The position numbers and the translations under genes were made by a program. From NCBI GenBank assembly GCA_033961575.1, contig CM066729.1, positions 36,800,501 through 36,864,500 of the forward strand: a stretch of 64,000 nucleotides of DNA. The letters run 5' to 3'. The notes beneath the pieces were generated by a model. That model was given only the letters and a program-made list of their open reading frames with translations. It was not told the DNA's origin and did no database searches. Source of the DNA: Aselliscus stoliczkanus (taxonomy: Eukaryota; Chordata; Mammalia; Chiroptera; Hipposideridae). Shown in pieces: positions 21,031 to 33,429 of the stretch. The number at the start of each line of letters is the position of its first letter. The stretch's first letter is position 1.

Positions 21031-24000
21031 GTGGGAGTTTTCCTTTCCCCTACTTCATGCCCACAGGAAAGGAGATGTTCATTAGTGTAACAATCCTGAA
21101 ATGCCTTTGCCCCTCACTCCCTTCTTCCCAAGGGAGATGGAGCAAATTACCTCACTGGTGTGTTTGAGGAAAGAAACTGGGGCATTCAGCCCACCTCCCT
21201 AGCTCTGCTTTAGGACCTGCAGAACTTGCTTACCATGCTCTGCTCTGCTGTAATGTGTGTTCAGCCAGCTCAACACCCCTCTGGGGAAAGACAGAAGTTT
21301 CCCAGCCACACCTGTGACCAGGTGTAGCCTAATACTGCATGCATTTTTAGGAAGCCCATTGTTGTTGCACCCCTAAATCCTTTTGTCCAGTTCTAATTGT
21401 AACAAAAATAAAGCTGATATTTTGGATTAGATCTCAATTCATCTAAAAGTCGGGCAGAGAACACAAATTTGTTATTTTATCCAATCGTATACTAACACTT
21501 TGCATTCACCTAATGCATAATAAATGCTCAAGAAATATTTCTTCTTTCCTAATTTTTATTTTAATATCCTCTTATGCAATATGTGGTTGAAGATAAAAAT
21601 ATGTGTAAGGTTATCTGACTCCAAGGAGCTCCCAGTTCAATAAAGGAGATAAGATGGTTACACAAGCAGCTATAGTATAAGATTGCAGAGGTAAATAGAA
21701 GGCAGGTACAAGCTGAGTGCTATGGGAATTTAACAGAGAAAAAGATAACCCAGTGCTGAATCAAAATGGGCTGCAAGCAATAGGGACAGACACTAACTTT
21801 CAGTCCTCCTTACATTTCCTTCATTTCCTTAAAAAAGTCTCTATCAGAACTGCCTCATATTACTTGTCCAGCTGTCAGTCTTCTCTTGTTTGACACTGGA
21901 AGGCATCTGAGACTGTAATAGCAAAGCTGCCACTGTGAGGTCCACAATCATTCTTTGTAGAAACACTGAGGGTATTCTTAAATACCTGTGTCTTTTAGAC
22001 TAGGGAGAAAACACATATAATTCGAATCTGAAACTCTTCTACGAAAATGGAGATCCACTTATGTTGGTCTTTTAAATAAAGCCCATCGTTTTCCCCCTAA
22101 TAATTCAGAGTAATCATTTTAGCATCTTAGCTTTCAGCTAACACTTTTTACAGTCAAAAGTGTATTTGGAAGTGAGACAAGCTAGAAGAGACCATAAATG
22201 ATATAAATTCTCCAAGATGACCTGGCCCAAATTTCATTAGGGATGGAGAGATTTGTAGCAGTTATAGCTTCTATAGGTGGTACCAAAAGGAGACTGGGGG
22301 TGGAGATGGGGGAAAGGTCCCAGACATCTGTGGCTGATAAACAAGACATCTCTCACAGGGGCTTCTTATTGGTAATACACCATGACAAAAATTAACCACA
22401 GGAAAACCTACTGCCTCAGTAGCCCCAGCCACTTGCAAAAACAACGAAACAGAAGCAGCCAATCAGGGCAAATGTATCTGGAAATGGTCGATAGTAAAGG
22501 GCCTCCTTTAAAAGTTTAGCTCTTGGTCCTTGGCAAACCGTATGTCAGGAAACATAACATGAATTCAATGTTCTGAAGAATAAAACATTTTCATTTCATT
22601 CACAATTATTTTGAGTTTCTCTATCCAGTCATCGTAAAATGAGCTGATATTTTTGAAATACTATATTGTTCTATTTTTTTTCATTTTTTCCTAAAAAAAA
22701 TTCTCCAACTGAAGCACCTGCCCTAAATTCCTCAAATTTATGTTTTACCTCTAAATTATTTTTAGATGATCAAATCATAGCCACTAAAGAATCAATATGA
22801 TCCTGCATTCCACAGAGCAATCTTTTCAGACTTCTGAAATGTAGAGGGTTGTTCTTGCCCTTGCACAACTCATGTTATTTTCTGTTAATATGAGAAAAAT
22901 AGTGATGGGTAACTGTTTTTAAAATTTTTTCCTCTATAAAAAATTCTTTCTTCAATTTCTAAATAATGGATTTTTTTTCTTAGTAAGGAATCACTAAGGG
23001 GGACTCTGAATATGTATGTGGAATTTTTTTATCAGAAAATAAGCTAGTTAACATTTACTTCATATTTTACTATTGGCTTTCATGTGTCTGTATTTTAAGT
23101 GACCTGAAAACCAGAAACCCTTTAATGTAGGGTTTCACAGAAAAAATTAAATCTACATACTTCTTGAAAAACTATATGCCTTCCTTCATCATTTCTAGCT
23201 AAGTTTCAGTTTTATTATTCATTCTAGCTTTTAATTTCCTAACAGGCTAAGTCTGCACTTCCTTTAATATAATTAGCATCAACAGAAAAGGTTATCACTC
23301 TTTTTACCTATAGTGGATACATTCAATGGATAGATTCCTCATGCATTACCAGTAAAATTAAGCACATGGTAAAATACATATTTATTTGTATTTTTACTTT
23401 GTATCTCCCATACGAGTGTCTCATTGGTAATAATATATTACTAAGAATAGTAAATACTGCAAATATGTGGAGTGTTTCATGTTATTACAAACATAAACGT
23501 CCATGTATTTCACCATTCCCCATAAGTAGGGAAAATATATTTAAAGAATCGTATCTGGAGAATTTTTCTAAACCATGTTTTTGTCTTTTCATCGAGGGGG
23601 ATGGTGGACCCCTGGATTTGTATAAAACCATAGGCCTCTGTGGTTGTTTATCGAAATACTCAGGGTAATTGATCCTAAATCAATTGTTATTTATAGCCTG
23701 TCTTGCAAACTGAGAAAAGCAGGTGGTTTTTTTCCCCCTAAAACCGTTTGATAACACTGCAATGACAGACCACCTGACAATGCCGAGTGTCACAACTCCT
23801 TGTAGGGAGGTTCACTTCCAAAGGGCTCACCTATGATGCTGAAAGGCGTTAGCCTGGTGTGTTTGTTACTGGATCCTACAGACCCCCGTTTCAGGATTGG
23901 GATGGAGAACAGCAGAACCAAGACTCCTCAGATTACCCTATTTGTGTGGGCATGAAAGGTCAGGGTCAAGAGGGAGGAGAAACAAGAATAATCCTGGAAA

Positions 24001-24659
24001 GGAATGCGTTTTCTATGTTTATATTATCTGCTGCAATTAATTACCTATTTCTCAGTTATAAAGTTCTCTAGTTCTGACACGCTTATAGAAATGTGGCACT
24101 TCCAATCTACAGCATTCCTAGCAGTGGCACAAAACGTTCAGTGGAATGATGAAAAGAAAAAGTCTTTTCTCTGCTTCATGTGTATTTAATATATTTTCAG
24201 CATGACCAAAATGACCCCTGCTAATTCATCAAAAAAGGTGGTTGACAATAGTATGGAAAAAAGGTGGTTATAAATTCTTTTTCATTGATGGGGAAACAAG
24301 TTGATTTAAAATATTTTTCTTTACATATCTTTGACCAAGTTAATTGTAAGCTTTTGCATTTAAATCAATGGTTATAAAAGATGGTATGTCTGTACCAGGC
24401 AAGGGACTTAAAGACCTGAACAAGCTATCTATTTATTTTTATATAATGTCTTATATTTTAAAAAATCATCACATTTAGGCTTAACTGAGCACTGGGAAAC
24501 ATTAAAATCGCAGCTGAGAAAATGAGGTTAATTGTAATTCATTAGATGCTGTCCCTATTAAAAGTGAATTGATTTAATCCCAATTAAAAGCCCTAAGGCA
24601 CAAGAAAGAAAATTGGCTATGTAAAAGCCTAGTGTTCTCAACAATTAGAAGATACTATA
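21031..24659. other. Long mostly unique intron segment
   Basis: A faint L2-like phrase (ctccaaggagctcccagttc) lies near 21620. The stretch 24480-24610 is dense in homeodomain-type TAAT/ATTA cores (see findings). None of the ORFs here (for example 23366-23668) looks like a real protein. No exon recognised. Confidence 0.45.
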
Positions 24660-24812
24660 GTCCAGTGTTTCTCAAACATTAATATGCACATGAATCACCT
24701 TAGATCTTGTCAAAATGGAGAGTGTGGTTTTTGCAGGTGTGGGGTCAGCTTCAGAATCTGCATTTCTAACAGGCTCCCAAGGGACTCAGTGCTGTTGTCC
24801 AGGGACCACAGG
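24660..24812 (+). repeat. MER5-like hAT DNA transposon relic
   Basis: Opens ccagtgtttctcaaacatta and continues to gaatctgcatttctaacag and gctcccaaggg, the order of the MER5A/Charlie-type non-autonomous hAT element. Ancient, about 25 percent diverged by eye. Confidence 0.75.
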
Positions 24813-24924
24813 AGTAAGAGGCCTTTTCCTTTGGTTCATTTTCCAGATAATTATTAAACCCTTACTAATTAAAATGCTAGTGGGGGGTTACAAAATGGTA
24901 TAATATGATCTGTCATTCTTGACA

Positions 24925-25530
24925 TTTTAAAAAAAAACTTTTAAAAACAGTTTTATTAAAATATAATTCACGTGCCACACAATTCATCTTTTTAATGTGT
25001 ACAACTCAGTAGTCTTGAATATATTCACAACTGTATGCAATTGTCGCCACAGTTGATTGTAGAACATTTTTATCCCTTCGAACAGAAAACCTGTACCCAT
25101 TAGTATCGCCTTCCTATACCTACCCACCTCCCATTTTCCTCTAAACCTAATCAGCTACAAATCTCCTGTTTGTCTCTGTAGATTTCTCTATTCTGGACTT
25201 TTGTATGAATGGAATCACACAATATGTGGTTGTTTGGGATTGACTTATTTCACTTAGCTTAATGTTTTCAAGGTTCATTCATATTGCAGCATGTGTCAGA
25301 ATTCCCTTCTTTTTAAAGCTGAATCGTATTCCATTTTATGGATATACCATTTTTTGTTTACCCGTTTTTCAGTTGCTGGATATTTGGGTTGTCTCCATAT
25401 TTGGAGTATTTGAATAATAATGCTATAAACATTCATGTGCAAGATTTTGTGGGTACACATTTTCATTTCTCTTGGGTATATACCTAGGAGTGGAATTGCT
25501 GGGTTATTTGGTAACTACATTTAATTTTCC
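24925..25530 (-). repeat. Old L1 fragment (L1M), antisense
   Basis: A good match over its whole length to antisense L1M text: ttttattaaaatataattca, tgaatggaatcacacaatat, cttagcttaatgttttcaag and ggtatatacctaggagtgg. Non-coding. Confidence 0.85.
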
Positions 25531-25569
25531 TGGAGCTTTCAATTTAAGTAAATAAAATAAAATTGAGAA

Positions 25570-25614
<45 letters not shown>

Positions 25615-25668
25615 CAGATAGATAGATAGATATAGAGATGATATAGATAGAGATAGATATAGGTATAG
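25570..25668. repeat. (GATA)n microsatellite
   Basis: About sixteen gata/taga units to 25632, with one gacagata interruption, then an imperfect tail of gatata and gagata forms. The 78-codon minus ORF over it, rich in Tyr-Leu-Ser-Ile, is an artefact. Confidence 0.95.
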
Positions 25669-25680
25669 ATCACCCAATTA

Positions 25681-27247
25681 GCTTTATTAAATGGGTTCAA
25701 AAATTGTTCAAATAATTTTGAGGAACATTGCCTACCAAAACTCTCTAAAAGAAAACCAGGCAGAAGAACAATCATTTAACTTGGTTTAACCCAGGTTTCC
25801 AAACGTGTATGGAAATCTTTGAAAGTGAGATATTTACAATTCAAGGATTTAGCATTTTGTAGAATGCATTTTGAGAAGTGGTTTAATTGCAAGTTCTGAA
25901 GATACAATACCTATTGGATGAGGCAGAGAGTTTATTTAGGAAACTTTGTTATGATTTGCTTGGGTGAGGAAGAGGATGGCTTTACCTCAAGAAGTAAATT
26001 CTATAGGTATATGGGCAGGGGTGTGGTTTTCAATGGGAGACATTTAAATATAGCAATGATAGGATGAACATGTGACTTCTGGCCATGATATATGTAGGAT
26101 GATATGGAAAAATAAGAAGATAAGGAAGTGGCAGGGAGACCATTGAAATTTGTCCAGCTGTTGATATCCATAAGATGTATAAGGAGATAAGGATTAGTAA
26201 ATTCTGATGACAAACTGGACCCAAAGGAAAGGGGAAATACCAAAGTCTTTGTAAATAAGATGATGATAAATAACATGGAAAAAATTATTGATAATGGTGC
26301 AATGTGATAGGAACGGTACTGAACAGAGATATCACATTCCAAACAGATTTATGAGAAGATCTATGCTAAAATTTCTACCATTATGAGAAAATTTCAGCTC
26401 ATCCGTGTCTTCATCATTGCTCATTTGCAAATCAGTGCTTGATTTCTGTGCATGCCCCTGCCCATAGTTTTTGATATTGCCATCTGGCACAGCGTGCTTA
26501 TTATCTTCATTGTGGACGGAGGCTCTTTTTATGCTGGTTCCTAGTTTTCTCCATTAAGTCCTAAGTTAAGTCTGTTTCAAATTAATGAGAACTGAGATTA
26601 AAGATGAAAACTTCCCCTGAATGTTATAATTAACTATGTTGTTGGGGCACAATATCTAGCACTGCTCTAACCGAGGTGTAAGCTCTCTCTTTGATGAGAT
26701 TACCTATCTTTATTTTTGTTCCTGTTACTGTATGTACTGCTTTTCTTTTGTTGTATGTCAATGGAAACATGGCATCACCAGATGGTTTGAAAAAAGAAGT
26801 GAGCAATGACAGTCTTTTTAGATTCTTTATATACAAACAAGCTACCAAACAAACAAAACAAAAATGTTCGTTTCAAAAGAGAAAACAAGAAAACCTTTGC
26901 TTAAAACATACAGACACACTCAAAATCTTAGATTATTCATCATATACTCTTGTTTATATCAGGAGGACGATGACAAATAGTTCTTAAATTAGGTAAAAAC
27001 GTGGATCTCTAAGAGCCACACTTTATCAGCATAACACACAGAACGTGGAGACAGCCACTGGCCAGCATGCTTTCTTCCACTACAGCCATTTAGTCTCCAT
27101 TCATTTTCACAAGTGGAGCTCCCTGATATCAGTAAAGATTTACCCTCATTGCCCACATGAACTCTGATAGTCTGAAGATCACTGATGTAGATATTAGAGG
27201 ACCACTCAGTGATCATGTCAGGCCCACCCTGGAAACTCAGAATATAT
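25681..27247. other. Unique intronic sequence
   Basis: The 113-codon minus ORF at 26001-26342 and the 98-codon plus ORF at 26691-26987 are uninterrupted but have no domain or homology I can recognise. No repeat family called. Confidence 0.45.
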
Positions 27248-27261
27248 CCCTTCCATTCTTT

Positions 27262-27656
27262 TTTTTAAAGATTTTATTGGGGAAATTGGGAAGGGGAACA
27301 GTGTTGAGGAATTGGGGAAAGGGAACAGCCAAGTTGTTGTCCTTGAGTCTTAGTTGTGAAGGGTGCAGCTAGCTCAGCTCCAACTCCAGTTGCCATTTGG
27401 CCGCCCATAGGCAGGTCATGGCCTTTAAACTCAGGGTGCTTTGTTCAATTTTAGCTGTGGGTGGGCATAGCCCAACATCCCATGTGGGAGTCAAACCAAC
27501 AACCTTGTTAGGAGCATGTGGTCTCACCAGGTGAGCCATCCAGCCACCTGTTGGCAGCTCATAGGCACAGCTCACTGGCCCATGTGGGAATTGAACCAGT
27601 GACCCAGTTGCTCAGAGCTCGTGCTCTTAACCAACTGAACTACTTGGCTGGCCCCT
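27262..27656 (-). repeat. Dimeric tRNA-derived SINE
   Basis: Flanked by perfect 14-base duplications cccttccattcttt at 27248-27261 and 27657-27670. Read on the minus strand there are two tRNA-like heads in tandem: the first starts ggggccagccaagtagttc with B box ggttcaattcc, the second starts near ggtggctggatggctcacc with ggtttgactcc. The shared ccccttccc tail (two units), AATAAA and TCTTT follow. The tail module is the same as in the long single-head SINE, the heads are different. Confidence 0.88.
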
Positions 27657-27670
27657 CCCTTCCATTCTTT

Positions 27671-28610
27671 AGGCCTCAATTTTCTTATCTATAAAATGAG
27701 ACATTTGGATTAGGAAATTTCAAAGGACTTCTTCCAGGTTGTAAATTCTATAATTCACAAACCATAAACCTACAACTTTAAATGTAATCTGAAAGCTGGG
27801 ATTCTGTCAGTGAGGCCAGAAAAATATATCTGAAGGTAAATGACAGGATAGAGACTTCTTCCCTGAACCCCACAGCTTTTCTTCATTAGTAGTGGGGCTA
27901 CAGTACTAAGGTACAGAGCCTAAGGTAAATACAGAGCCTAAGGTATCTAATAGAATATGAGATCATGTCAAATTAGAGAATGGAAAAGAGCAAAAACATA
28001 AGCAGCAATTAAACTTTATCAGATATTATAAAAGCCATGGATTCCACCTGTCTCTTAGGCATAGCGTTAAGATAACCTTGTTTTCCATACAAGTCTTATT
28101 TCTATACCTCTCTCTCAAAAAATTTTAAAAATTCTCTTGGATTTCCACAACTCCAGCAGTTTTAGACACCTATTATAGTCAATATACTCATGTGCAACTC
28201 AATGTTTTCTGTTATTCACATCAGTAGTCAGTCTAGAGCAGATTTTACACAAGAAAATAAAACACTATGTATTTCTTCAAATAAGTCTTTGAATTACTCA
28301 GCTTTAAATTGAGAGGAAGAGCTGCAGTCTCAATAAGCATTTCTATAAAAATTATATATTAATAGAACAATATAAGTCCCTTTTTGCCCAAGAAAGTGAT
28401 TTATGTTTTCTATGCTGATTCTCAGAAAATAAATTATGAAGGGATATATGATTCTTATTTTAACATAAGTTTTAATCAAAAAATTTATCCTTGTGTTTCC
28501 TAGATATACTTTATACAAACACACATAATTCAGTTAATAATTATCATAGGTCAATGAATGTACCAGAAGTGAAAGGTAGCAATTATAATTTTAAGGGAAT
28601 GGTGCCTTTT
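27671..28610. other. Unique intronic sequence
   Basis: The start (aggcctcaattttcttatct, ataaaatgagac) may be a short MIR scrap. A small duplication of acagagcctaaggta occurs near 27914-27942. Otherwise nothing recognised. Confidence 0.45.
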
Positions 28611-28624
28611 AAAAAAGTACTCTT

Positions 28625-29068
28625 GGGCCGGCCGAGTGGCGCATTGGTTAAGCGCTGGTTTTGGGATGCCAGCGGCCCCGGTTCGGATCCCACATGAGGG
28701 CCAGTGACACTGCCCTCTACAGCTAACAACAGCTCCACCTGGAGCTGGGCTGTGCGAGCCCCGGTGATGGTGTGGGCTGCAGCCCCTGCTGCAGTGGGCT
28801 GCCATAGGCGGCAGTGAGTGGCCCGCAGCCAGCGTGAGCGGCTGGCAGCCAAGCATGAGCTGCCAATAGCCGCGGTGAGCGACATCCAGAGGCCAGCGAC
28901 CGATCTGCCTCATCCGGGAAGAGCGCAATGACGATACCAACAGTGAAGCAACGTCCTCCGCAACTAAACTGAAGAACAAAAAGACGGCAACTTGTCTGTT
29001 CCCCTTCCCCGATTCCCCAACGCTGTTCCCCTCCGCCAATTCCCCAATAAAATCTTTAAAAAAAAAAA
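28625..29068 (+). repeat. Long tRNA-derived SINE, least diverged copy
   Basis: Flanked by 14-base duplications aaaaaagtactctt at 28611-28624 and 29069-29082. The head gggccggccgagtggcgcat has A box tggcgcattgg and B box ggttcggatcc, close to the Pol III consensus. It ends in two ctgttcccc units, AATAAA, TCTTT and poly(A). The higher CpG content (ggccggccg, agccgcggtgagcg) implies recent insertion. The 162-codon minus ORF across it is not a gene. Confidence 0.93.
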
Positions 29069-29082
29069 AAAAAAGTACTCTT

Positions 29083-29499
29083 CATGGGTCATCTCTAATG
29101 TATATATGATATTGGCATAAATGAGGGTTCCAGTGAAACGCAGATCAAGAATTTGAAGAGGTAAGGAAAAGTAGATGTCTGTTGAAAGTCAACTTAGAGC
29201 TAATCAATTAGAGCAAAAACAATTAATTCTGTTCTCAGAGAAACTAGATGAGCCGACCATAACCTTAAGTTACTCACAGAGCTTGAAAAGGACTTGGCAA
29301 TGAAGGGTGGTGAGAAACAGGGATATGAAAAGAAGAGAGCTCATCCAAGCATGCCAGGGAGAAAAGGAGTCTTAAACCAACAAACTGAGAGTCCCAGTCC
29401 TATGTGCCAATGAATAGGCTAATTTATCCCATGGAACAATAAGTTTACTCTAACTAATTCCATTTCTTAGATCTGTGAGAGTTTATAATATGGTTCCTG
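29083..29499. other. Unique intronic sequence
   Basis: No repeat or exon recognised. Confidence 0.45.
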
Positions 29500-30316
29500 T
29501 ATCAGCCTGGGTTCAATTAGGAAAGAGAGAAACTACACAGTAATTTGAACATGGGAAATTTAATACACAGAATTATTACCTATAATAGGAAGTTGGAGGA
29601 AAGATGAATTGGCAAGGAAGAAATATAGAGAACTCTAAACAATATAGGATTACAGCTGCTACCTCCAGGATCAACCAGAGCATCAAGGAAGAGGATCCCC
29701 TGATGTTGTTTGAGAGGGGATGGTCATGGGTCACTGAGATGTCAGGGAGGCTGCTGTGGCAACGCTCCAGCAGAATTTGCTGGAAATATGACCTCTGAAA
29801 CTCACCAGAAATCTGCTCTAGGATGCTGGAGGAAAAAGTATCTCTTCCTGCAATGCTTGTGTTGCCCAAAGGGGGCGTCAGGAGAAGCTGCTGGTTGTTG
29901 GGTATTGGCGGCCACCTGTCATTGCAGGAACCAGGAGCTGCAGAAGCTGCCTACACTGTAGGAGCTGGCGGTGAAGGAGCTGTGCACAAACGCAGATGCT
30001 AGAGAAGCTGCCATGCTGCTGAAGTGTAATGCTGTATAAATGGCCTGTAACACCAAAGCTAGGTGGTAGGGAAACCGGTGCTCTGCTGGTGAAGGCTTCT
30101 GTGATAGAGAGCCAGGCACCGGAAAAGCAGCCTCAAGGAGACTGCCTAGAAAGCATGCTGGAACCAGGAAGGAAAACCTTTTAGTCTAGAGTCTCTCCAG
30201 TGCCCTCCATCAGCAAGGCTTAACATCATGCATGCCGAGAAGGGAAAAGAATTTAAAGGGCCCAGATCCATTTTCACAGAGAGGGTATTTGCAGCTCTGA
30301 AGTAATAGATCAACAA
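29500..30316 (+). repeat. Ancient LTR-like or unclassified mammalian repeat
   Basis: Text such as cagcctgggttcaattagg, then aatttgaacatgggaaattt and caggagctgcagaagctgc is familiar as a dispersed mammalian repeat, but I cannot place the family. Several small ORFs on both strands are artefacts of its GC-rich part. Confidence 0.4.
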
Positions 30317-30322
30317 CCAGCC

Positions 30323-31176
30323 TGCGGGGAGCCAGCCCCCACGAGGACCAGGGGTTCCCTCGGGTGGGACAGCGTCAATGAGGAGAAAGAAGGAGGGAGA
30401 CACCAGAAAGAGGTTCACAGGAGCGTCACACACACTTTATTATTAAAGCCTGGCCCCTTTTATAGGGGCTTCTGAACATTACCTCAATTGCAAGTTATGT
30501 TCACATGATCAGGATGTTTTTCTCTTTCTCAGAGCTTTTACCTTTTTGTAATTGTATCTTTCCAGGGTACACCGGTTACCATGACTTCCTTACAGGGCAT
30601 ATACATGAACTTAGTAGCAAAAGAAGTGTCAGACTTTTCCTATCCTAAGAAGAGCTGCATATCATTGCAATAGAGGGGAACATCTGTTTCTCAGTCAAAG
30701 CTTCAGTTTTTGTTGCTACAGCAATGTACAAAGCAAAGAGTTAAACAAGGCTGTTAATTAAAATACCTCATGGTCAGTAAATTGTCTCTTATCAGAACTC
30801 TCATGGCCGAGAGACCTTGGTCTCCTGATCTCCAAGGAAACCTTTCACAGCTGCATAGGCCAAGGGGCTTGAGTCCCCAGTATCTCAGTTCAGGGGTCCT
30901 CTCGGGCTGTAGCCTGTTTTAGGGAGTTTCCTTTTCTTTAGGAAATCTTGCCCCGTCATTGGCTTACACAACCAGCTATCATCAGGGTACCACAGGAACT
31001 TGTCACAAATGCAGTGAGTATATTGTCTCCTATAGGAGGAAAGGCACATGGGTTCATAGAGACAGGAGATATTACATGACCAACCATAAGGCAGCATCCC
31101 AGACATCCAGTGCTGAGCGTGGATCTTTATTTCAATGTGGCCTTGTCAGACACCAGGAGACTGTCGGCCTCTGGCA
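30323..31176 (-). mobile_element. Solo LTR of a class II endogenous retrovirus, copy B
   Basis: Same family and orientation as the LTR at 14603. Starts TG, ends CA. The flanks ccagcc (30317-30322) and ccagca (31177-31182) are a 6-base duplication with one mismatch. On the minus strand the TATA box is the complement of 30458-30464 and AATAAA that of 30436-30441, again about 20 bases apart. At 854 bases it lacks two blocks present in copy A, near the middle (about 55 bases around the gtggcctgttcaaggattt stretch of copy A) and a longer one matching 15240-15330. No proviral genes adjoin it. Confidence 0.75.
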
Positions 31177-31189
31177 CCAGCACAATTCC

Positions 31190-31615
31190 TAACTATGCTC
31201 GTCCAACCCCATAAGAGGATGAGAAATACATTTCCTGTGTCATGCAGACTTGGGTGCTCCCTTACTCTTGGAAGGCAAAGTTATTTCCCCCACCCATTGC
31301 CTGGCCATGTGACATGTTTGGGCCAATAGCTTTTGAGTGAAAGTGACACAGCAACAATTCTGAGCAGAAGTTTGAAATGTGTGTATTTCAGCATGGTCTC
31401 TTGCATCTTTGCCCTCTGTGAAGAAAGCAATTCCCATATGCTTTCACCTGGGTCCCAGAATGAGGTCCAGAGCTAAGTGGAACCACAGCCAACCTGTAAA
31501 CTGCTGAGAAAGGAAAAGGTATTGATGGTTATGTACCCCTGAGGTTGTTTGTTTGTTTTTGTTTGTTTGTTTGTTTTTATGATAGCGAAAGCTGACTAAT
31601 GTAGTTTCGATGCTT
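31190..31615 (+). repeat. Ancient LTR-like repeat with a (GTTT)n tract
   Basis: Text such as tggccatgtgacatgtttgg, gccaatagcttttgagtg and the end gcgaaagctgactaatg resembles an old mammalian LTR or MaLR-like repeat. A (GTTT)n run sits at 31547-31577. Family uncertain. Confidence 0.4.
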
Positions 31616-32326
31616 GACATATCACTCTGATTTTTATTTGGCTAATTATGATCACATAGCATCAACTGGAGTGGAAACCATTATGCTATTTGCTGATTTT
31701 ACATATTCACCTGTACTAAGGAGAAAGAATGGAGAGACAAGGCCTGTCCTTGGCTTAAGGGAAATATACTCCAGCAATGTCAACCTGAGAGAAGCCTCAA
31801 GAGACAGCTGGCTGGTATTCCCTAGGTGACATCTCAGCTTTGCATGGGTATAACTCCTTAGTGGAAAGTTAGATATGGAAATGTTATAGTCATCTGTTTC
31901 TTAAATGCAAACGGCTCTGCTACAATGCTATCATATCACTTCTTTCCCTTTGCCAGTTTTGATAACCAGCTGTCAAGATTATCATTTACTTCATTTTTCC
32001 TTATCTTAACCAAATGTTTCCAAATCAATTGGGATCCTGGGTTGTGGTTTATCTTTGGGTAACTTTATTTCCTTAACTAGACTTGGTAGATGTCCATAAA
32101 ACTTTATGTGGCGAAAATGGGGTTTTTTTTGATAAAGAACACTGTATCAATTCTTCAGCTGTCACTGTACACTGACAACTTCATAGTCTCATAAATTTTC
32201 TTTCCTTATTGATATATTAGGAGAAAATCATGTTCTAACTCACTATTATATTCACCATTATAACTATAATTGATCTCTGAGTACATTGCTATTATAATTA
32301 TTATTATACTTGGTAATATGTAATTA

Positions 32327-32327
<1 letters not shown>
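31616..32327. other. Unique intronic sequence
   Basis: Nothing recognised; AT-rich. Confidence 0.45.

Positions 32328-32357
<30 letters not shown>
32328..32357. repeat. (CA)n microsatellite
   Basis: About fifteen CA units. Confidence 0.95.
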
Positions 32358-32360
<3 letters not shown>

Positions 32361-32699
32361 CCATCTGAGACTAGATTTTCAGCCTTAATTCAGCTGAAAA
32401 ATCATACTGCTACTCAATAAAATTTTTAAATTAGAATTAGAAATAAGACTTTACATGCTATGATTTTTATCACTGAATATTTTAAAGCATTGATCAAATG
32501 CTTTATCATGTATTTTCCATATACGTGGAAAATTAAATTGTAATATTTTATATGTGAGGAATATTAATTTCTATAGATATTAAATATATATTGGCTAGGG
32601 TTTTAGACACTGTTTCTATAATAATGATCAGTCGTACAACTAATTTGATTTGGGCAAGTAAAAGGAAGACATCACGAGGAGGTAGAAAAATACCACAAA

Positions 32700-32880
32700 G
32701 TCTACTCTAGTCTCGGCCACTGTAATTGCAGAACCTCAGTTTTCTAAACTCCGAAATGGGATAATAATATCTGCCCACCAAACTCATAGGAATTTTTTTT
32801 TTTTTTTGAGAATCAAATGAAAATGAGTCAGTGAAAAAGATATGTAAATAGTAAAAAGTGTTTGCAAATGTGAAAGTTTT
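32700..32880 (+). repeat. MIR SINE
   Basis: gaacctcagttttctaaact, ccgaaatgggataataat and tgcccaccaaactcatagg are in MIR order. A T15 run has grown inside it at about 32792-32807. Confidence 0.75.
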
Positions 32881-33429
32881 TGATGCTATTAAATGATTGG
32901 TGGTATATGGGTATCTTACTAAATCCCATTAAACCTACAGCCTAGACCAGGAGGTTGGACTTAATCAGAAATGTGACCTTTAAAATATATCCTACTACAG
33001 AAAGAAACACAAGGTATTGGGATAGGCCTTAAAGGTAAGGGTAGGTAGAAATGCAATTCCTCTTTCTTCTGAAGTCACCAATAACCTGATTATAACTTCA
33101 ACTATCAGGAGGTATAATATTCCACAAATTCCCACTGGGAAAAAAGACGTGGTCAAGCAGTAGAGAAATTTACTATGGGAAAGTTCCCTAATAATTATAC
33201 GGTATTATCACTAAAAAGGGAAGAGATAGAATAATAGGAAAGAGGCTTCATGCCAGATGGGTGATGGAGAGGTAGGGAAGGAAGGAAAATATTTAGCCCA
33301 TGGTTACCTTCTCTCTGAACTTTCCCAGACTCAATTTTCCCAAAAATCTAGTGAACACTTAGTCCCTTTGTTTCTTTGTGATCCCTTTGCCTTTTAGGCA
33401 AATCCTCTGTTAGAACTTCACATGGTGCT
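32881..33429. other. Unique intronic sequence
   Basis: Nothing recognised. Confidence 0.45.

Noticed and set aside
23366..23668. 100-codon plus ORF with several Cys, considered as a further EGF exon
   Set aside because: Cysteine spacing does not match EGF, there is no DxxEC start, and its phase and length are wrong.
25570..25668. Short regular repeats, considered as CRISPR
   Set aside because: The tetranucleotide arrays here and at 20320 and 60648 have no spacer structure, and the genome is mammalian.
28625..28700. tRNA gene
   Set aside because: The A and B boxes belong to the SINE head; sequence continues into SINE body and tail with target-site duplication, and there is no complete cloverleaf.
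28551..29039. 162-codon minus-strand ORF, longest in the window, and similar ORFs of 69-148 codons at 3665-4111, 8426-8806 and 9949-10445
   Set aside because: They are antisense readings of the GC-rich body of the same SINE at each site and share its sequence. They have no independent start context or domain and differ in length with SINE mutations.
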